Positions 24,863-34,193 of a DNA stretch of 45,219 nucleotides are shown here, piece by piece. The DNA is taken from NCBI GenBank assembly GCA_019057795.1, contig JAHLWS010000015.1, forward strand, positions 1 to 45,219, read 5' to 3'. This stretch comes from Promethearchaeota archaeon (GTDB lineage: Archaea > Asgardarchaeota > Lokiarchaeia > Sigyniarchaeales > SOKP01). The notes under the pieces were generated by a model. It saw nothing but the letters and a program-made list of their open reading frames with translations. It did not search any database and had not been told where the DNA came from. The translations under genes were made by a program, and so were the position numbers. Every line of letters begins with the position of its first letter. Position 1 is the stretch's first letter.

Positions 24863-25039
24863 AGAAATTTAAAGGGTGTTATTACAACATACGAAGAACC
24901 AGATGGTTATATTTTGGGCTGTCATTGCGAATATGTTGAACAGCAGATTGGAGTTTCTGCTTTACTGAGTGGCGAAAAAATAACTATAGAACTTGAAGAT
25001 TTGGAAAGAAATGTTAGAAAAAGAAATCTATCCAAATAA
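24853..25039 (+). pseudogene. Detached kamA 3'-end fragment (right repeat copy)
   Basis: An open frame ending at the stop at 25037-25039 encodes the C-terminal 61 residues of lysine 2,3-aminomutase (VVLRNLKGVITTYEEPDGYI...GCHCEYVEQQIG). 49 of 61 residues match the intact kamA. It has no radical SAM domain and cannot be catalytic. Reading frame and length are intact despite divergence, so it either decayed slowly or was under selection. It points in the pathway direction and precedes kamB by ~115 bp. Confidence 0.85.
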
Positions 25040-25153
25040 ATATCTTGTATTTAGAATAAGAAATGATGAATCATTTAGTAGATAATTAAAGTTATCTTAA
25101 TTTATTATTCCTTCTTATTAGATCATATAAATACATTTGATACTCTCATTAAA

Positions 25154-26191
25154 ATGGAATTTGCTAATTTCATACAAGAAAAAATAAAGGAATATAAAAT
25201 AATCTCAATTATAGGACTTGCTAAGAATGTTAGTAAAACTACTACATTAAATCACATTATTCAAGCTTTAAAAGGAAAATATATTTTAGGACTTACGTCT
25301 ATTGGGCGAGATGGCGAAAAATATGATGCTATTACGACTTTACCTAAACCACGCATATTTGTCGAATCAGGGGTGTTAGTAGCTACAGCTACTCATAGTA
25401 TTAAAAACAGTGAAGTAAAAATTGAGATCATAAAGACAACTGGAATCAACACTCCAATGGGAGAAATCGTTATTGCAAGAGTTATATCAAATGGCTACAT
25501 TGAATTGGCAGGTCCTTCTATTAACTCAGAATTAAAATTTGTATGTAAAGAATTATTAAATTTAGGAAGTAATCTGATACTAATTGATGGTGCATTTGAT
25601 CGCAGATCTTATGCTTCACCTCTCGTATCAGAAGCGACAATCCTTTCTACTGGAGCCTCTGTATCTAAGAAAATGCAAGAAGTTATTGATATAACTCATC
25701 ATACAATGAATTTAATATCCTTAGAAAATGAAGAAAATTTTCAAATAATTAATTTAGCAGAAGATATCATATCCAAGGCAAAAGTTGGAATCATTAATGA
25801 AGACTATTCAGTTAAAATCTTAGAACTATTAACAGCTTTGGATTCTGCAGACGAAATCTTAAATTTTATGACGAATAAATCTAAAATTCTTGTAATTAAC
25901 GGAGCAATCACGGATAAATTCCTTGAGGAGTTTATGAAGAAATCAGATCTTTATAGAAATATTAAAATTTTGGTCCCTGATGCAACAAAATTGTTTTTAA
26001 ATAAAACCACATTTGAAAAATATTCTAAAAAAGGTGGAGTCATAAAAGTTTTAAATAAAATTAAAATTATTGTCGTCACAATCAATCCAACTTCGCCTTT
26101 AGGTTATAAATTTGACAAATCTAAGTTCTTAAACGAATTAAAAAGAGGAGTCTCTATTCCGATTTATGATCTTGGACCGAGTAAATACTAA
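25154..26191 (+). CDS. kamB: Lysine 5,6-aminomutase reactivase subunit KamB-like
   Basis: A 345-residue protein with IIGLAKNVSKTTTLNHII, a P-loop-like nucleotide-binding start, and ILIDGAFDRRSYASP around 140-160. These match the KamB proteins encoded next to lysine 5,6-aminomutase in lysine fermenters, where KamB with the MutS-like KamC is thought to reactivate the B12 enzyme. No KamC is found in this window, so it may be elsewhere or absent. It lies 75 bp upstream of kamD. Confidence 0.75.
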   Translation: MEFANFIQEKIKEYKIISIIGLAKNVSKTTTLNHIIQALKGKYILGLTSIGRDGEKYDAITTLPKPRIFVESGVLVATATHSIKNSEVKIEIIKTTGINTPMGEIVIARVISNGYIELAGPSINSELKFVCKELLNLGSNLILIDGAFDRRSYASPLVSEATILSTGASVSKKMQEVIDITHHTMNLISLENEENFQIINLAEDIISKAKVGIINEDYSVKILELLTALDSADEILNFMTNKSKILVINGAITDKFLEEFMKKSDLYRNIKILVPDATKLFLNKTTFEKYSKKGGVIKVLNKIKIIVVTINPTSPLGYKFDKSKFLNELKRGVSIPIYDLGPSKY

Positions 26192-26266
26192 AGTATAATT
26201 TGTTTGAATTACTAAATGAAATATAAATTTTATAAAAGTTAATTTCTTTTAGAGGTTATAATAACA

Positions 26267-27844
26267 TTGAAAGCAAAAAGCAAGCTAAATTTGAATTTAG
26301 AATTAGTTGAAAAAGCCAGAAACATAGCCAGAATAATTGCTAATGATACTCAAATATTTATAAACAATCATACCACAACTTCCATTGAAAGAACTATATG
26401 TCGATTATTAGGGATTGATGGAACTGATGAATTTGGAGTTCCTTTACCCAACATTATAATTGATCATATCATAAAAACAGGACTAATAAATAAGGGTGCT
26501 GCATTGTACCTTGGAAACGCGGTTATACACACAAATTTATCACCCCAAAATATCGCAGAAAAAGTCAGCCAAGGTCAATTAATCATCACAAACTTTCCAA
26601 GGGGGAGCTTATCTGAGGTAAAAGAGGCATTAACATCGATAATACAGAAGAATATAGATATAATTAGACGAAACAAGCAAAAAAGAGAAGACTTAATTAA
26701 GAAATACGGAGAAAAAGTTGGACCTCTAATATATATTATTGTTGCCACAGGGAACATTTTTGAAGATATTGTCCAAGCTCAAGCGGCTGCAAGACAAGGT
26801 GCTGATGTTATAGCTGTCATTCGCTCTACGGGACAAAGTCTATTAGATTACGTCCCATATGGTAGCACAACTGAAGGATTTGGAGGGACATATGCAACCC
26901 AAGAAAATTTTCGTCTCATGAGGTCAGCTTTAGATAAAGTCAGTGAGGAAGAAGGTAGATATATTAGACTTACTAACTATTGTTCAGGACTTTGCATGCC
27001 CGAAATTGCTGCCATGGGAGCATTTGAAAGAGTAGATATGATGTTAAACGATGCGTTATACGGTATTTTATTTAGGGACATAAACATGCAAAGAACAATA
27101 ATCGATCAATATTTTTCAAGGATGATTAATGCATTTGCAGGAGTAATCATTAATACGGGGGAAGATAATTATCTTACAACTGATGATGCTTATGAAGCTG
27201 CTCATACAGTATTAGCATCACAATTTATCAATGAACAGTTCGCAAAATTAGCGGGGTTAAAAGAAGAACAAATGGGTTTAGGTCACGCATTTGAAATGGA
27301 TCCTGACTTGGAAAATGGATTTATTTATGAACTTGCTCAAGCTCAAATGGCACGCGAAATCTTTCCTAACGCTCCGTTAAAATACATGCCTCCCACTAAA
27401 TACATGACGGGAAACATCTTTAGAGGTCATGTTCAAGATGCTTTATTCAATATCATCACCATTCTTACAAATCAGAGAATTCATTTACTCGGGATGTTAA
27501 CTGAAGCAATCCATACGCCATTCATATCGGATCGGGCTTTATCTATTGAAAATGCGAGGTACATATTTAAAAATATGAAAGATTTGGGAGATGAAATCAC
27601 GTTTAAAGAAGGAGGGATAATGCAACAACGTGCAAACGAAGTAGTAAATAAAGCCCTTGATCTTCTGACTAATATTGAAAAGGAAGGACTATTTAAGACC
27701 ATTGAGAAAGGGATCTTTGCTGGGATAAAAAGATCGATTGATGGGGGGAAGGGATTGGATGGAGTAATTCATAAAGATAAAGAATATTTTAATCCGTTCT
27801 TAGAATACATGTCAATAGAATTAAACTTGGGAGGCGAAAACTAA
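26267..27844 (+). CDS. kamD: D-lysine/beta-lysine 5,6-aminomutase alpha subunit
   Basis: A 525-residue protein of the KamD family (usual ~515-520). IARIIANDTQIFINNHTTTSIERTICRLLGIDG at the start, DVIAVIRSTGQSLLDYVPYGSTTEGFGGTYATQENFRLMR, and TNYCSGLCMPEIAAMGAFERVDMMLNDALYG are all highly characteristic of the TIM-barrel subunit that binds adenosylcobalamin and PLP. It starts at TTG 26267, with GAGGT 12 nt upstream. It moves the terminal amino group of beta-lysine to C5, giving 3,5-diaminohexanoate. The stop abuts kamE's ATG. Confidence 0.95.
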   Translation: MKAKSKLNLNLELVEKARNIARIIANDTQIFINNHTTTSIERTICRLLGIDGTDEFGVPLPNIIIDHIIKTGLINKGAALYLGNAVIHTNLSPQNIAEKVSQGQLIITNFPRGSLSEVKEALTSIIQKNIDIIRRNKQKREDLIKKYGEKVGPLIYIIVATGNIFEDIVQAQAAARQGADVIAVIRSTGQSLLDYVPYGSTTEGFGGTYATQENFRLMRSALDKVSEEEGRYIRLTNYCSGLCMPEIAAMGAFERVDMMLNDALYGILFRDINMQRTIIDQYFSRMINAFAGVIINTGEDNYLTTDDAYEAAHTVLASQFINEQFAKLAGLKEEQMGLGHAFEMDPDLENGFIYELAQAQMAREIFPNAPLKYMPPTKYMTGNIFRGHVQDALFNIITILTNQRIHLLGMLTEAIHTPFISDRALSIENARYIFKNMKDLGDEITFKEGGIMQQRANEVVNKALDLLTNIEKEGLFKTIEKGIFAGIKRSIDGGKGLDGVIHKDKEYFNPFLEYMSIELNLGGEN

Positions 27845-28633
27845 ATGGGTGGAGGACATTATTCTACTGGAAATAAAGAGTTCGATAAGAATTTAGATCT
27901 AACTCGAATAAAACCTTATGGAGATACAATGAATGACGGAAAAGTTCAAGTTAGTTTTACTCTTCCTGTAAATGATGGAGAAAAAGCTACTTTTGCTGCT
28001 TTAGAAATAGCTAAGAAGATGGGATTAGAAAATCCTTCAGTTGTTTATCACGTATCGTTAGATAAGGATTTTACATATTTTGTGTTATATGGAAGCTTCA
28101 AACATTCTATTAACTATACAGAAATAAAAGTGGAATCAATAGACATTGAAGCACTGACTATGGAAGAAATTAATGATTATATAAAAACACAAATAAAAAG
28201 AAAATTGGTTGTTATTGGCGCTACGACTGGAACAGATGCACATACGGTAGGAATCGATGCAATTATGAACATGAAGGGATTTGCAGGTCATTATGGCCTA
28301 GAGCGATATGAAATGATTGAAGCATATAATTTTGGAAGTCAAGTAACAAATGAAGAATTCGTTAAAAAAGCAATCGATTTAAAAGCTGACGTGTTACTGG
28401 TGTCTCAAACTGTTACTCAGAAAGATATTCATGTTAAGAACCTCACTAACTTAGTGGACCTCTTAGAAGCTGAAGAGATTAGAGATAAAGTTGTTTTAAT
28501 TTGTGGGGGTCCTCGAATTACGAATGAATTAGCAAAAGAATTAGGATATGACGCTGGATTTGGCCCAAGCACATTTGCTGAAACTGTAGCAACTTATTTC
28601 ATCAAAGAAATTTATAATCGAAAATCTAAATGA
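27845..28633 (+). CDS. kamE: Lysine 5,6-aminomutase beta subunit
   Basis: The 262-residue beta subunit: IKPYGDTMNDGKVQVSFTLPV in the N-terminal part, and TGTDAHTVGIDAIMNMKGF, whose D-A-H-T-V-G is the cobalamin-binding DxHxxG motif (His provides the lower Co ligand). The conserved GFAGHYGLERY and VLICGGPRI close the Rossmann-like B12 domain. PLP is covalently held by a Lys in the same subunit. The ATG directly follows the kamD stop, as in other lysine fermenters. Confidence 0.95.
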   Translation: MGGGHYSTGNKEFDKNLDLTRIKPYGDTMNDGKVQVSFTLPVNDGEKATFAALEIAKKMGLENPSVVYHVSLDKDFTYFVLYGSFKHSINYTEIKVESIDIEALTMEEINDYIKTQIKRKLVVIGATTGTDAHTVGIDAIMNMKGFAGHYGLERYEMIEAYNFGSQVTNEEFVKKAIDLKADVLLVSQTVTQKDIHVKNLTNLVDLLEAEEIRDKVVLICGGPRITNELAKELGYDAGFGPSTFAETVATYFIKEIYNRKSK

Positions 28634-28645
28634 GATACAAACAAT

Positions 28646-29419
28646 ATGCCTCGATCAAGCGTTTATTCTGATGATGATTGGAAAAAAGTTACACCTCATA
28701 TACCCCCTGTATATGAAAAAAAGGCTTATAATTTAATTTACGATCATCATTCTCACACATACTTCAGTGATGGAGTACTTACAATTAAGCAAAATGTTGA
28801 ATGGCATATTGCTATGGGGTTCAACGCATTAACTATAACTGATCATAACAACATGCGGCATTTAGAAAAAATTAAGAAGGTTAAAGAAGAATATTTTGAA
28901 AAGGGTATTCTTATTACGAGTGGCATAGAATGGACAACTGTTAGGATTCATTTAAATTTCTTAGGTGTCTCAAAGTGGGATACCAGAATATCTTATAAAC
29001 TTTAAAATGAAAAAATTATTGACGCAATCAACAAGGTTCACGATCAAGGGGGCATAGTTGTTTGTAACCATATTCCATGGAGTATAAACGAAGCTAAATA
29101 TAAGAATCATCCAACCCGAGAAACCTTATTGGAATGGGGAGTTGATTATATCGAGATAGTTAACGATGATTCTCAACCGGAAAATGTCTTTGATCAAGAA
29201 TCCTATGATTTTTGTATGGGACATAAAGGAGAAATTGGTATGCTTACTGGTACAGATATGCATAAACCAGATGGATTATTAGGTGGGGGTGTTCATGGCT
29301 GGACATTATTAAACCTTAAAGAATTTACAGAAGAAGCGCTATTAGAAGAGTTAAGAAGGGGACGCACTAAAATTCTCTATTCTAAAGAACCATATGCAGA
29401 TCTAGGTAATCATAAATAG
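28646..29419 (+). pseudogene. PHP-domain metal-dependent hydrolase interrupted by one in-frame TAA
   Basis: One frame, 258 codons long, reads a PHP-domain protein with a single TAA at 29003-29005. The first part has YDHHSHTYFSDGVLTIKQNVEWH and TITDHNNM, the metal-binding His/Asp motifs. After the stop the frame resumes with NEKIIDAINKVHDQGGIVVCNHIPW and LTGTDMHKPDG, the remaining ligands. No frameshift is needed. TAA is neither a selenocysteine nor a pyrrolysine codon. The gene is either recently dead or carries a sequencing error. It starts 12 bp after kamE, so it belonged to the lysine operon; the role is unknown (phosphoesterase fold). Confidence 0.8.
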
Positions 29420-29522
29420 AACGATTCTTGCCATCTGAATAAAGCTTAAAATATAAATATTAAATAAATAAATAAATAATAATATTATGAAATAAAAAAA
29501 TAAAATTTTATGTGAAAAATAA

Positions 29523-30491
29523 ATGTCTAATATAATTATTCAAACAAATAATTTAACTAAATATTACGGTAAATCTCGTGGAATTGAGAATTTAACATTT
29601 GAGGTAAATAAAGGTGAGATCTTTGGGTTGCTCGGACCAAATGGAGCTGGGAAAACCACCACAATTAGGGTCTTACTTGACTTCATTCGACGGACTTCGG
29701 GAGAAGCTCAAGTATTTGGATTGGATGTGAAGCAACATAGCACCGAAATTCGACGGAGAACAGCATATTTACCTGGTGACTTGGGATTATATAAAGACAA
29801 AACGGTGCGAAAAAACCTTCAATTCCTTTTAAAGATGTATAACAAACCTGTACCCAATAGAAAGATTGAGGAGTTGGCAGAGCGCATTGACTTAACTTTA
29901 GACAGGAAAGTGAAAGAACTTAGCAAAGGGAACAAGCAAAAGATCGGAATTGTCCTTACTTTTGCACCAGAAACTGAGCTATTAATGGTTGATGAGCCCA
30001 CCGCCGGTTTGGATCCTTTTATTACGGCCGAATATTACAAAATTCTTTACGAACAGCAAAAAGATTTTGGCACGACGGTTCTTTTAAGCTCTCATTTACT
30101 CGGGGAAGTCGAAAAGGTTGCCCATCGAGTTGGTATTATTCGAGAAGGAACGATTGTGGAATCAGATTCCGTTCAAAGTTTGAAAAAAATCGCCTTAAAA
30201 GAAATTACGATCGAATTTCCCACCGCTTTGGAGCTTCAAAAATTTAACTCTAAAATCCCAACCGGAATTGTTGATAACTTAAGAACAAGCGAGACGAGCG
30301 TTTCTCTTACAGTTCCTCGCGAAAATCTAACCGAAATCATAGATGTTCTAGGACAGGTCGGAAAGGTAAGCGATTTACAGATTCAAAGTCCCAGCCTCGA
30401 GGATATTTTTATGAAATATTACGAAACAAGTTCGAGCAGCACTGATTCTTTAGAAAAGGATAATATTAAAGCTGAGAGGTTGATGGATTAG
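29523..30491 (+). CDS. ABC transporter ATP-binding protein
   Basis: A 322-residue ABC ATPase: Walker A GPNGAGKTTT (~38-47), signature LSKGNKQKIG, Walker B LLMVDEPTAGLDP, H-loop LSSHLLGEVEK. A C-terminal ~90-residue extension (with ITIEFPTALELQKF) is the regulatory part seen in CcmA/NodI/bacitracin-type exporters. The stop TAG is followed directly by the permease ATG, so both are made together. It exports an unknown compound or contributes to drug/lipid efflux. Base composition looks slightly richer in GC than neighbours, which could reflect transfer. Confidence 0.9.
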   Translation: MSNIIIQTNNLTKYYGKSRGIENLTFEVNKGEIFGLLGPNGAGKTTTIRVLLDFIRRTSGEAQVFGLDVKQHSTEIRRRTAYLPGDLGLYKDKTVRKNLQFLLKMYNKPVPNRKIEELAERIDLTLDRKVKELSKGNKQKIGIVLTFAPETELLMVDEPTAGLDPFITAEYYKILYEQQKDFGTTVLLSSHLLGEVEKVAHRVGIIREGTIVESDSVQSLKKIALKEITIEFPTALELQKFNSKIPTGIVDNLRTSETSVSLTVPRENLTEIIDVLGQVGKVSDLQIQSPSLEDIFMKYYETSSSSTDSLEKDNIKAERLMD

Positions 30492-31310
30492 ATGGGTCAA
30501 TTGCTAACAATAGTGAAAGAATATTTAAAAGACAAAAAGTGGGCGACCATTCTTCTTGGGGGAATTATAGGATTGTTTGGTCTTTTTACAATATATATAA
30601 TAAACGAGTTCGATTTGGAAGCCATGGACTCTCTTATGGCGTTTATCCCACCAGATATGTTAGATTTTTTTGGGGGTGTGGCTGCCTTGACTAATCCTTA
30701 TGGTTTCCTTACCATTGAGGTATTAGGCTTTATTTGGTTGTACGCGGGGATATATTTGGTTTTTTCTGCCAGTTCGCTTCTCTCGCAAGATGTCGAAGAA
30801 AAAACCATCGAGTTGTTCTTATCAAAACCAATAACTCGAAACAAGTTTTTGGGTAGCAAAATTGTTTCGCTATATGTGCTTATAACAATTATGATGACTT
30901 TGGCGTTTCTTATCCTCTCTGGAGGGATCGCAACTTCTCAGATGTTCATAGACGAGGGCCTTTATTGGGACCGCGTGTGGGGGACTTATGTTATAGTTGT
31001 CCTGTTTTTAAGTGCTTTATCCATGATTGCCTTTTTCAGCTCGACAATTTTCCTTAATTCCAAGAAAGCAATGGTAATAGGCATAATCGCGCTCTTTTTG
31101 ATGTTTTTTATCGATGGGTTTTATATTTACATGGAAGAGATCGAAAACTTGAAGTATTTTACGGTGTTCTTTTATTACAATCCCATCGATTATCTCGTAC
31201 ACGCGGATATAGATTTATTTATTCGGGACATAATTGTGTTAGCGTCAATAAATGCCGCGCTCGTAATTGGAAGCCTCATAGTTTTCAACAAAAAGGACAT
31301 TCCAAATTAA
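30492..31310 (+). CDS. ABC-2 type permease
   Basis: A 272-residue membrane subunit with about six helices and the ABC-2 signature DVEEKTIELFLSKPITRNKFLGSKI after the second helix. It is joined end-to-start with the ATPase gene, forming an exporter pair. The substrate is unknown; similar archaeal pairs are annotated as multidrug or antibiotic transporters by default. No extra periplasmic partner is seen. Confidence 0.88.
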   Translation: MGQLLTIVKEYLKDKKWATILLGGIIGLFGLFTIYIINEFDLEAMDSLMAFIPPDMLDFFGGVAALTNPYGFLTIEVLGFIWLYAGIYLVFSASSLLSQDVEEKTIELFLSKPITRNKFLGSKIVSLYVLITIMMTLAFLILSGGIATSQMFIDEGLYWDRVWGTYVIVVLFLSALSMIAFFSSTIFLNSKKAMVIGIIALFLMFFIDGFYIYMEEIENLKYFTVFFYYNPIDYLVHADIDLFIRDIIVLASINAALVIGSLIVFNKKDIPN

Positions 31311-31671
31311 CATTCTTTTATTTTTCAAATAAGCGATCGTGCTATCAATGTCAATATCGTAAAGTTTAGCAGAATATTTCGATCGCATTAATTTTTCTTT
31401 TCACTATTAAAATAATGTTCTAAAATAGAATAAAAATTTACTAATTTTCGATTATTATTTTGAAGATTACATATAATATGTCCAAAAAGACTCAGCAACT
31501 TTCTTGATGACCTTATCAGATCCACGAAAAGATGGACAAGTGGTAGGCTATTAGATTAGGCTAATTTTTAACTTGTTCGTAATAGTGATATAAATTTATT
31601 GATATTAGAGTTATTTTAAAAAGGTAGAATTTATTATTTTGATATTATAAAAATATAAGATTTGATTTTAC
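31311..31671. other. Intergenic stretch without a supported gene; promoter of the GTPase
   Basis: This 361-bp AT-rich gap separates the ABC permease from the GTPase. I see no RNA gene or complete coding frame. A TATA-like TTATAAAA at about 31645-31652 lies 20-27 nt before the ATG at 31672, which suggests a leaderless GTPase transcript. Two short reverse-strand frames overlap at TAATG (around 31388), too weak to call. Confidence 0.45.
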
Positions 31672-32211
31672 ATGTCAAATAAAACTGAAATGATTTTTAA
31701 ATTAGCCGTTTTAGGTAATTCTGCTGTTGGAAAAACATCATTAATTAATCAATATATTAATCAGAAGTTTGAACAAGATTATCATCCTTCTTTGGGAGTT
31801 AATATTGTTATAAAAGAGATGAATGTTGAGGAAAAAAATGTTCATGTTAAAATGATACTCTGGGATATAGCAGGCCAAGATAAATATGATTTATCGCGAA
31901 AAGCGTTTTTTCAAGGTTGCGCTGGAGCCTTATTTGTGTATGATGTAACTCGACCAGTTACATTTAAGGATGTAAAATCCAAATGGCTGAAAGACTTAAA
32001 AGAATTTGGAAATAACAATGCCGCTTATCTCTTAATTGGCAATAAGAACGATTTAACAGAAGAAAAGATAGTTTCAACCCAAGACGGTGAAAAATTAGCA
32101 AAAAAAATGAAAGCTATCGAATTTATCGAGACGAGTGCTAAACATGGTGGTAATGTTGAAAAAGCATTTAAAACTCTTGTTCTTAGCGTAATCTCTAATA
32201 GGGTAAAATAA
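31672..32211 (+). CDS. Ras-superfamily small GTPase, Rab-like
   Basis: The 179-residue protein has every G box: GNSAVGKTSL (G1, ~14-23), a switch I Thr/Ser in HPSLGVN, WDIAGQDKYD (G3), GNKNDL (G4) and ETSAKHG (G5). The WDIAGQ followed by KYD...AFFQGCAGALFVYDVTRP pattern is that of eukaryotic Rab/Ras proteins and of the many such GTPases in Asgard archaea. The C-terminus (SNRVK) has no Cys for prenylation. It likely switches an unknown membrane or cytoskeletal process. It is encoded alone. Confidence 0.92.
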   Translation: MSNKTEMIFKLAVLGNSAVGKTSLINQYINQKFEQDYHPSLGVNIVIKEMNVEEKNVHVKMILWDIAGQDKYDLSRKAFFQGCAGALFVYDVTRPVTFKDVKSKWLKDLKEFGNNNAAYLLIGNKNDLTEEKIVSTQDGEKLAKKMKAIEFIETSAKHGGNVEKAFKTLVLSVISNRVK

Positions 32212-32233
32212 AAGCTTATTTTATAAAATTTTG

Positions 32234-32281
32234 TTATTTCTCCCAAGATCGCATTATTACATGTGTATTTGACTCACTACT
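32234..32281 (-). pseudogene. Tail remnant of an Lrp/AsnC ligand-binding (RAM) domain gene
   Basis: The reverse strand encodes SESNTHVIMRSWEK and a stop, the exact C-terminal strand of the stand-alone RAM protein at 34194-34439 (SNTHVIMRSWEK). The rest of that gene is missing; the frame runs into the 3' end of the permease gene at 32287. It is therefore a truncated copy left by deletion or rearrangement. Confidence 0.7.
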
Positions 32282-32286
32282 AAAAG

Positions 32287-33579
32287 CTAGGGAATAAGTA
32301 ACGAAAATAAAGTTAAGTAGATTATACTAACTCCAATATGTATTAAAGTTATCACAGAACCATATTTTAATAATGATTTATAGTTAAAATCTGATACGCC
32401 ATATTTTTCTGCTAGATTTAAGGTTATTAAATCACATGCAGCTCCTTGTGGTAAAAAATTAGAGCCAATATTTATTCCAAGGATCATTGCCATAATAATA
32501 AGGTTAGGAACTTGCCCTATACCATAAATATTTTCCATTAATGTGATAAAGACGAGAGCTGTTGGAATTTGGGCTAAAAAACCTGATAATACGCTTATCA
32601 TCAGTAAAACGGTTATAGCAGCAATAAGATCATTATCCGAAATAAAGGTTTCTATTAAATCACCAATAAATATAAAAGTTCCATTTATTTGCATTGTACC
32701 CATAAGGAGGAATATTCCTATAAAAAATGTAATAACCTTTAGATCAGTTTTTAGAAGAACTTCTGCAAACTTTTTTCGATTTAAAAGGCACATTATAACC
32801 GCACCAACAACAGCAACTATATAAGCTTCAGGGATAATGATGAATCCAATAACTATACATATAAAATTTATTGAAATGAAGACAAATTTCTTCTTATTAA
32901 CAATAATCATGTTAGGATCCATGATATCAAGAAGAATTTTCTTATAATCTTCAGGAGGGGGGTCCTGTTTTCTAAGCATAGTAAAATCTATAAGGAAGAG
33001 GGTATAAATTAAGGTTGGAATAACAATTAGAGAAAAATTAGTTACAAAGTAAGCAAAATTAAGTGAAAAAGCATTCGCTATAAGAATATTCTCTGCTGAA
33101 CTAAAAGGAGTATAAATGGACCCGATATTAATCGTAAAACTTAGGCCAAAAAGATAAGGTGCTGGATTAATTTTCAAGATTTTACATGCTCGTATAACAA
33201 GGGGTACAAAAATAATCCCTACTGTAATATCAGAGACAAATGCTGATGTTATACATGCCATAATACAAATTAAAAAGAAGAATTTTCTATGATCAGCTCT
33301 CGTCCAATGAATCGTTTTTAAGATGACCCACTGAAATATTTTTTGCTCTTCCATAATAGCAATAATAATTTGCATACAGATTATAAAAAATAATGGTTCA
33401 AATTCGATAAAGGTTATAAATTCTGTAAACCCAACACCAAAGGTAATACCTGCAACAATACAAGCAATAACTGCTGAAAGTATTGTAAAAGAAATATAGT
33501 CTATTCGTTCATTTGTAAAGATTGCCATTATCACTATAAATAAAACAGCTGAAATAATAATTGATATTATCTCATACAT
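32287..33579 (-). CDS. ArsB/NhaD-type (SLC13-like) membrane transporter
   Basis: A 430-residue ion-transporter-superfamily protein with ~11-12 hydrophobic helices. The repeated halves show AFVSDITVGIIFVPLVIRACKILKI...P and, near the C-terminus, NIGSNFLPQGAACDLITL, the helix-hairpin regions that bind anions and Na+. The YTPFSSAENILIANAF segment is typical of the family (GTP/SxxNI). Family members export arsenite or exchange Na+/H+ or dicarboxylates. No arsenic gene is nearby, so a Na+/H+ or organic-anion role is as likely. It is flanked by RAM-domain remnants on both sides. Confidence 0.85.
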   Translation of the reverse strand: MYEIISIIISAVLFIVIMAIFTNERIDYISFTILSAVIACIVAGITFGVGFTEFITFIEFEPLFFIICMQIIIAIMEEQKIFQWVILKTIHWTRADHRKFFFLICIMACITSAFVSDITVGIIFVPLVIRACKILKINPAPYLFGLSFTINIGSIYTPFSSAENILIANAFSLNFAYFVTNFSLIVIPTLIYTLFLIDFTMLRKQDPPPEDYKKILLDIMDPNMIIVNKKKFVFISINFICIVIGFIIIPEAYIVAVVGAVIMCLLNRKKFAEVLLKTDLKVITFFIGIFLLMGTMQINGTFIFIGDLIETFISDNDLIAAITVLLMISVLSGFLAQIPTALVFITLMENIYGIGQVPNLIIMAMILGINIGSNFLPQGAACDLITLNLAEKYGVSDFNYKSLLKYGSVITLIHIGVSIIYLTLFSLLIP

Positions 33580-33854
33580 CTTACGCTAATCCTCAATTAT
33601 TTTAATTAGATCTAATGAATTCATATTTCTTTAACTTTTCCTTATTAAGTTTTGAAAATTAAATTTTCTAACAATAATAATATTAATTTTATTCAATAAA
33701 AAAAAAATCGTATACTGTAATTATCTGTTAGTTTTATATTTATTTCATAAAAAGAACATAATTGCTTTTCGTTCATGGAGCCTATTCTCCTCTCGATCGA
33801 AAACAATTGATCGGTTATTAAATTATTTTATAGAAACTGTTTTTCTTTTATATT

Positions 33855-34080
33855 TTATTTCTCCCACGCTTTCATAATTACATGAGTATTTGAAGCAAAA
33901 ATTCCTTCTATCAAATTTATTTTCTCAGAAAAAATATCGAATAATTCTTCGGATGTTTCTACTTCAATTTCAGTCAATATATCGTAGTCTCAAGTCAAAG
34001 ACATGACTTTCTTAATTTCTGGTATGGCTTTCAGTTCTTCTATTCCTTAAATTCTCTCATGAGATGTATTGCAACAATTG
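33855..34080 (-). pseudogene. Decayed Lrp/AsnC ligand-binding (RAM) domain gene
   Basis: The reverse strand reads GIEELKAIPEIKKVMSLT-stop-DYDILTEIEVETSEELFDIF...NLIEGIFASNTHVIMKAWEK before TAA at 33855-33857. It aligns throughout with the intact RAM gene at 34194-34439. The conserved Gly of SLTGDYD is a TGA (33990-33992), a second stop precedes GIEEL, and the N-terminus is frameshifted. The TGA sits at a glycine, so it is not a selenocysteine site. Approximate upstream boundary. Confidence 0.8.
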
Positions 34081-34193
34081 AAAGTAGGATAATTATCACT
34101 TACTATATTTTCCGATATAACATTATTATATCTTCCAAATAAATTTAATCCAACGGCTAAGCAGTGGATCATTGAATCAAACTAATGTACACT

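Noticed and set aside
29003..29005. Recoded stop in the PHP gene
   Set aside because: The codon is TAA, which is not used for selenocysteine or pyrrolysine; pseudogene or error is simpler.
31260..31570. Two overlapping reverse-strand small frames joined at TAATG, the second starting MRSKYSAKLYDIDID
   Set aside because: The first has no start codon and the second runs antisense into the permease gene; no family or conserved motif supports them.
33990..33992. In-frame TGA as a second selenocysteine codon
   Set aside because: It replaces the Gly of the SLTGDYD loop, the gene carries another stop and a frameshift, and no SECIS-like hairpin was seen.
34047..34172. Reverse 41-codon frame with a Cys pair (NCCNTSHERI)
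   Set aside because: It overlaps the frameshifted head of the RAM pseudogene and has no recognisable domain.
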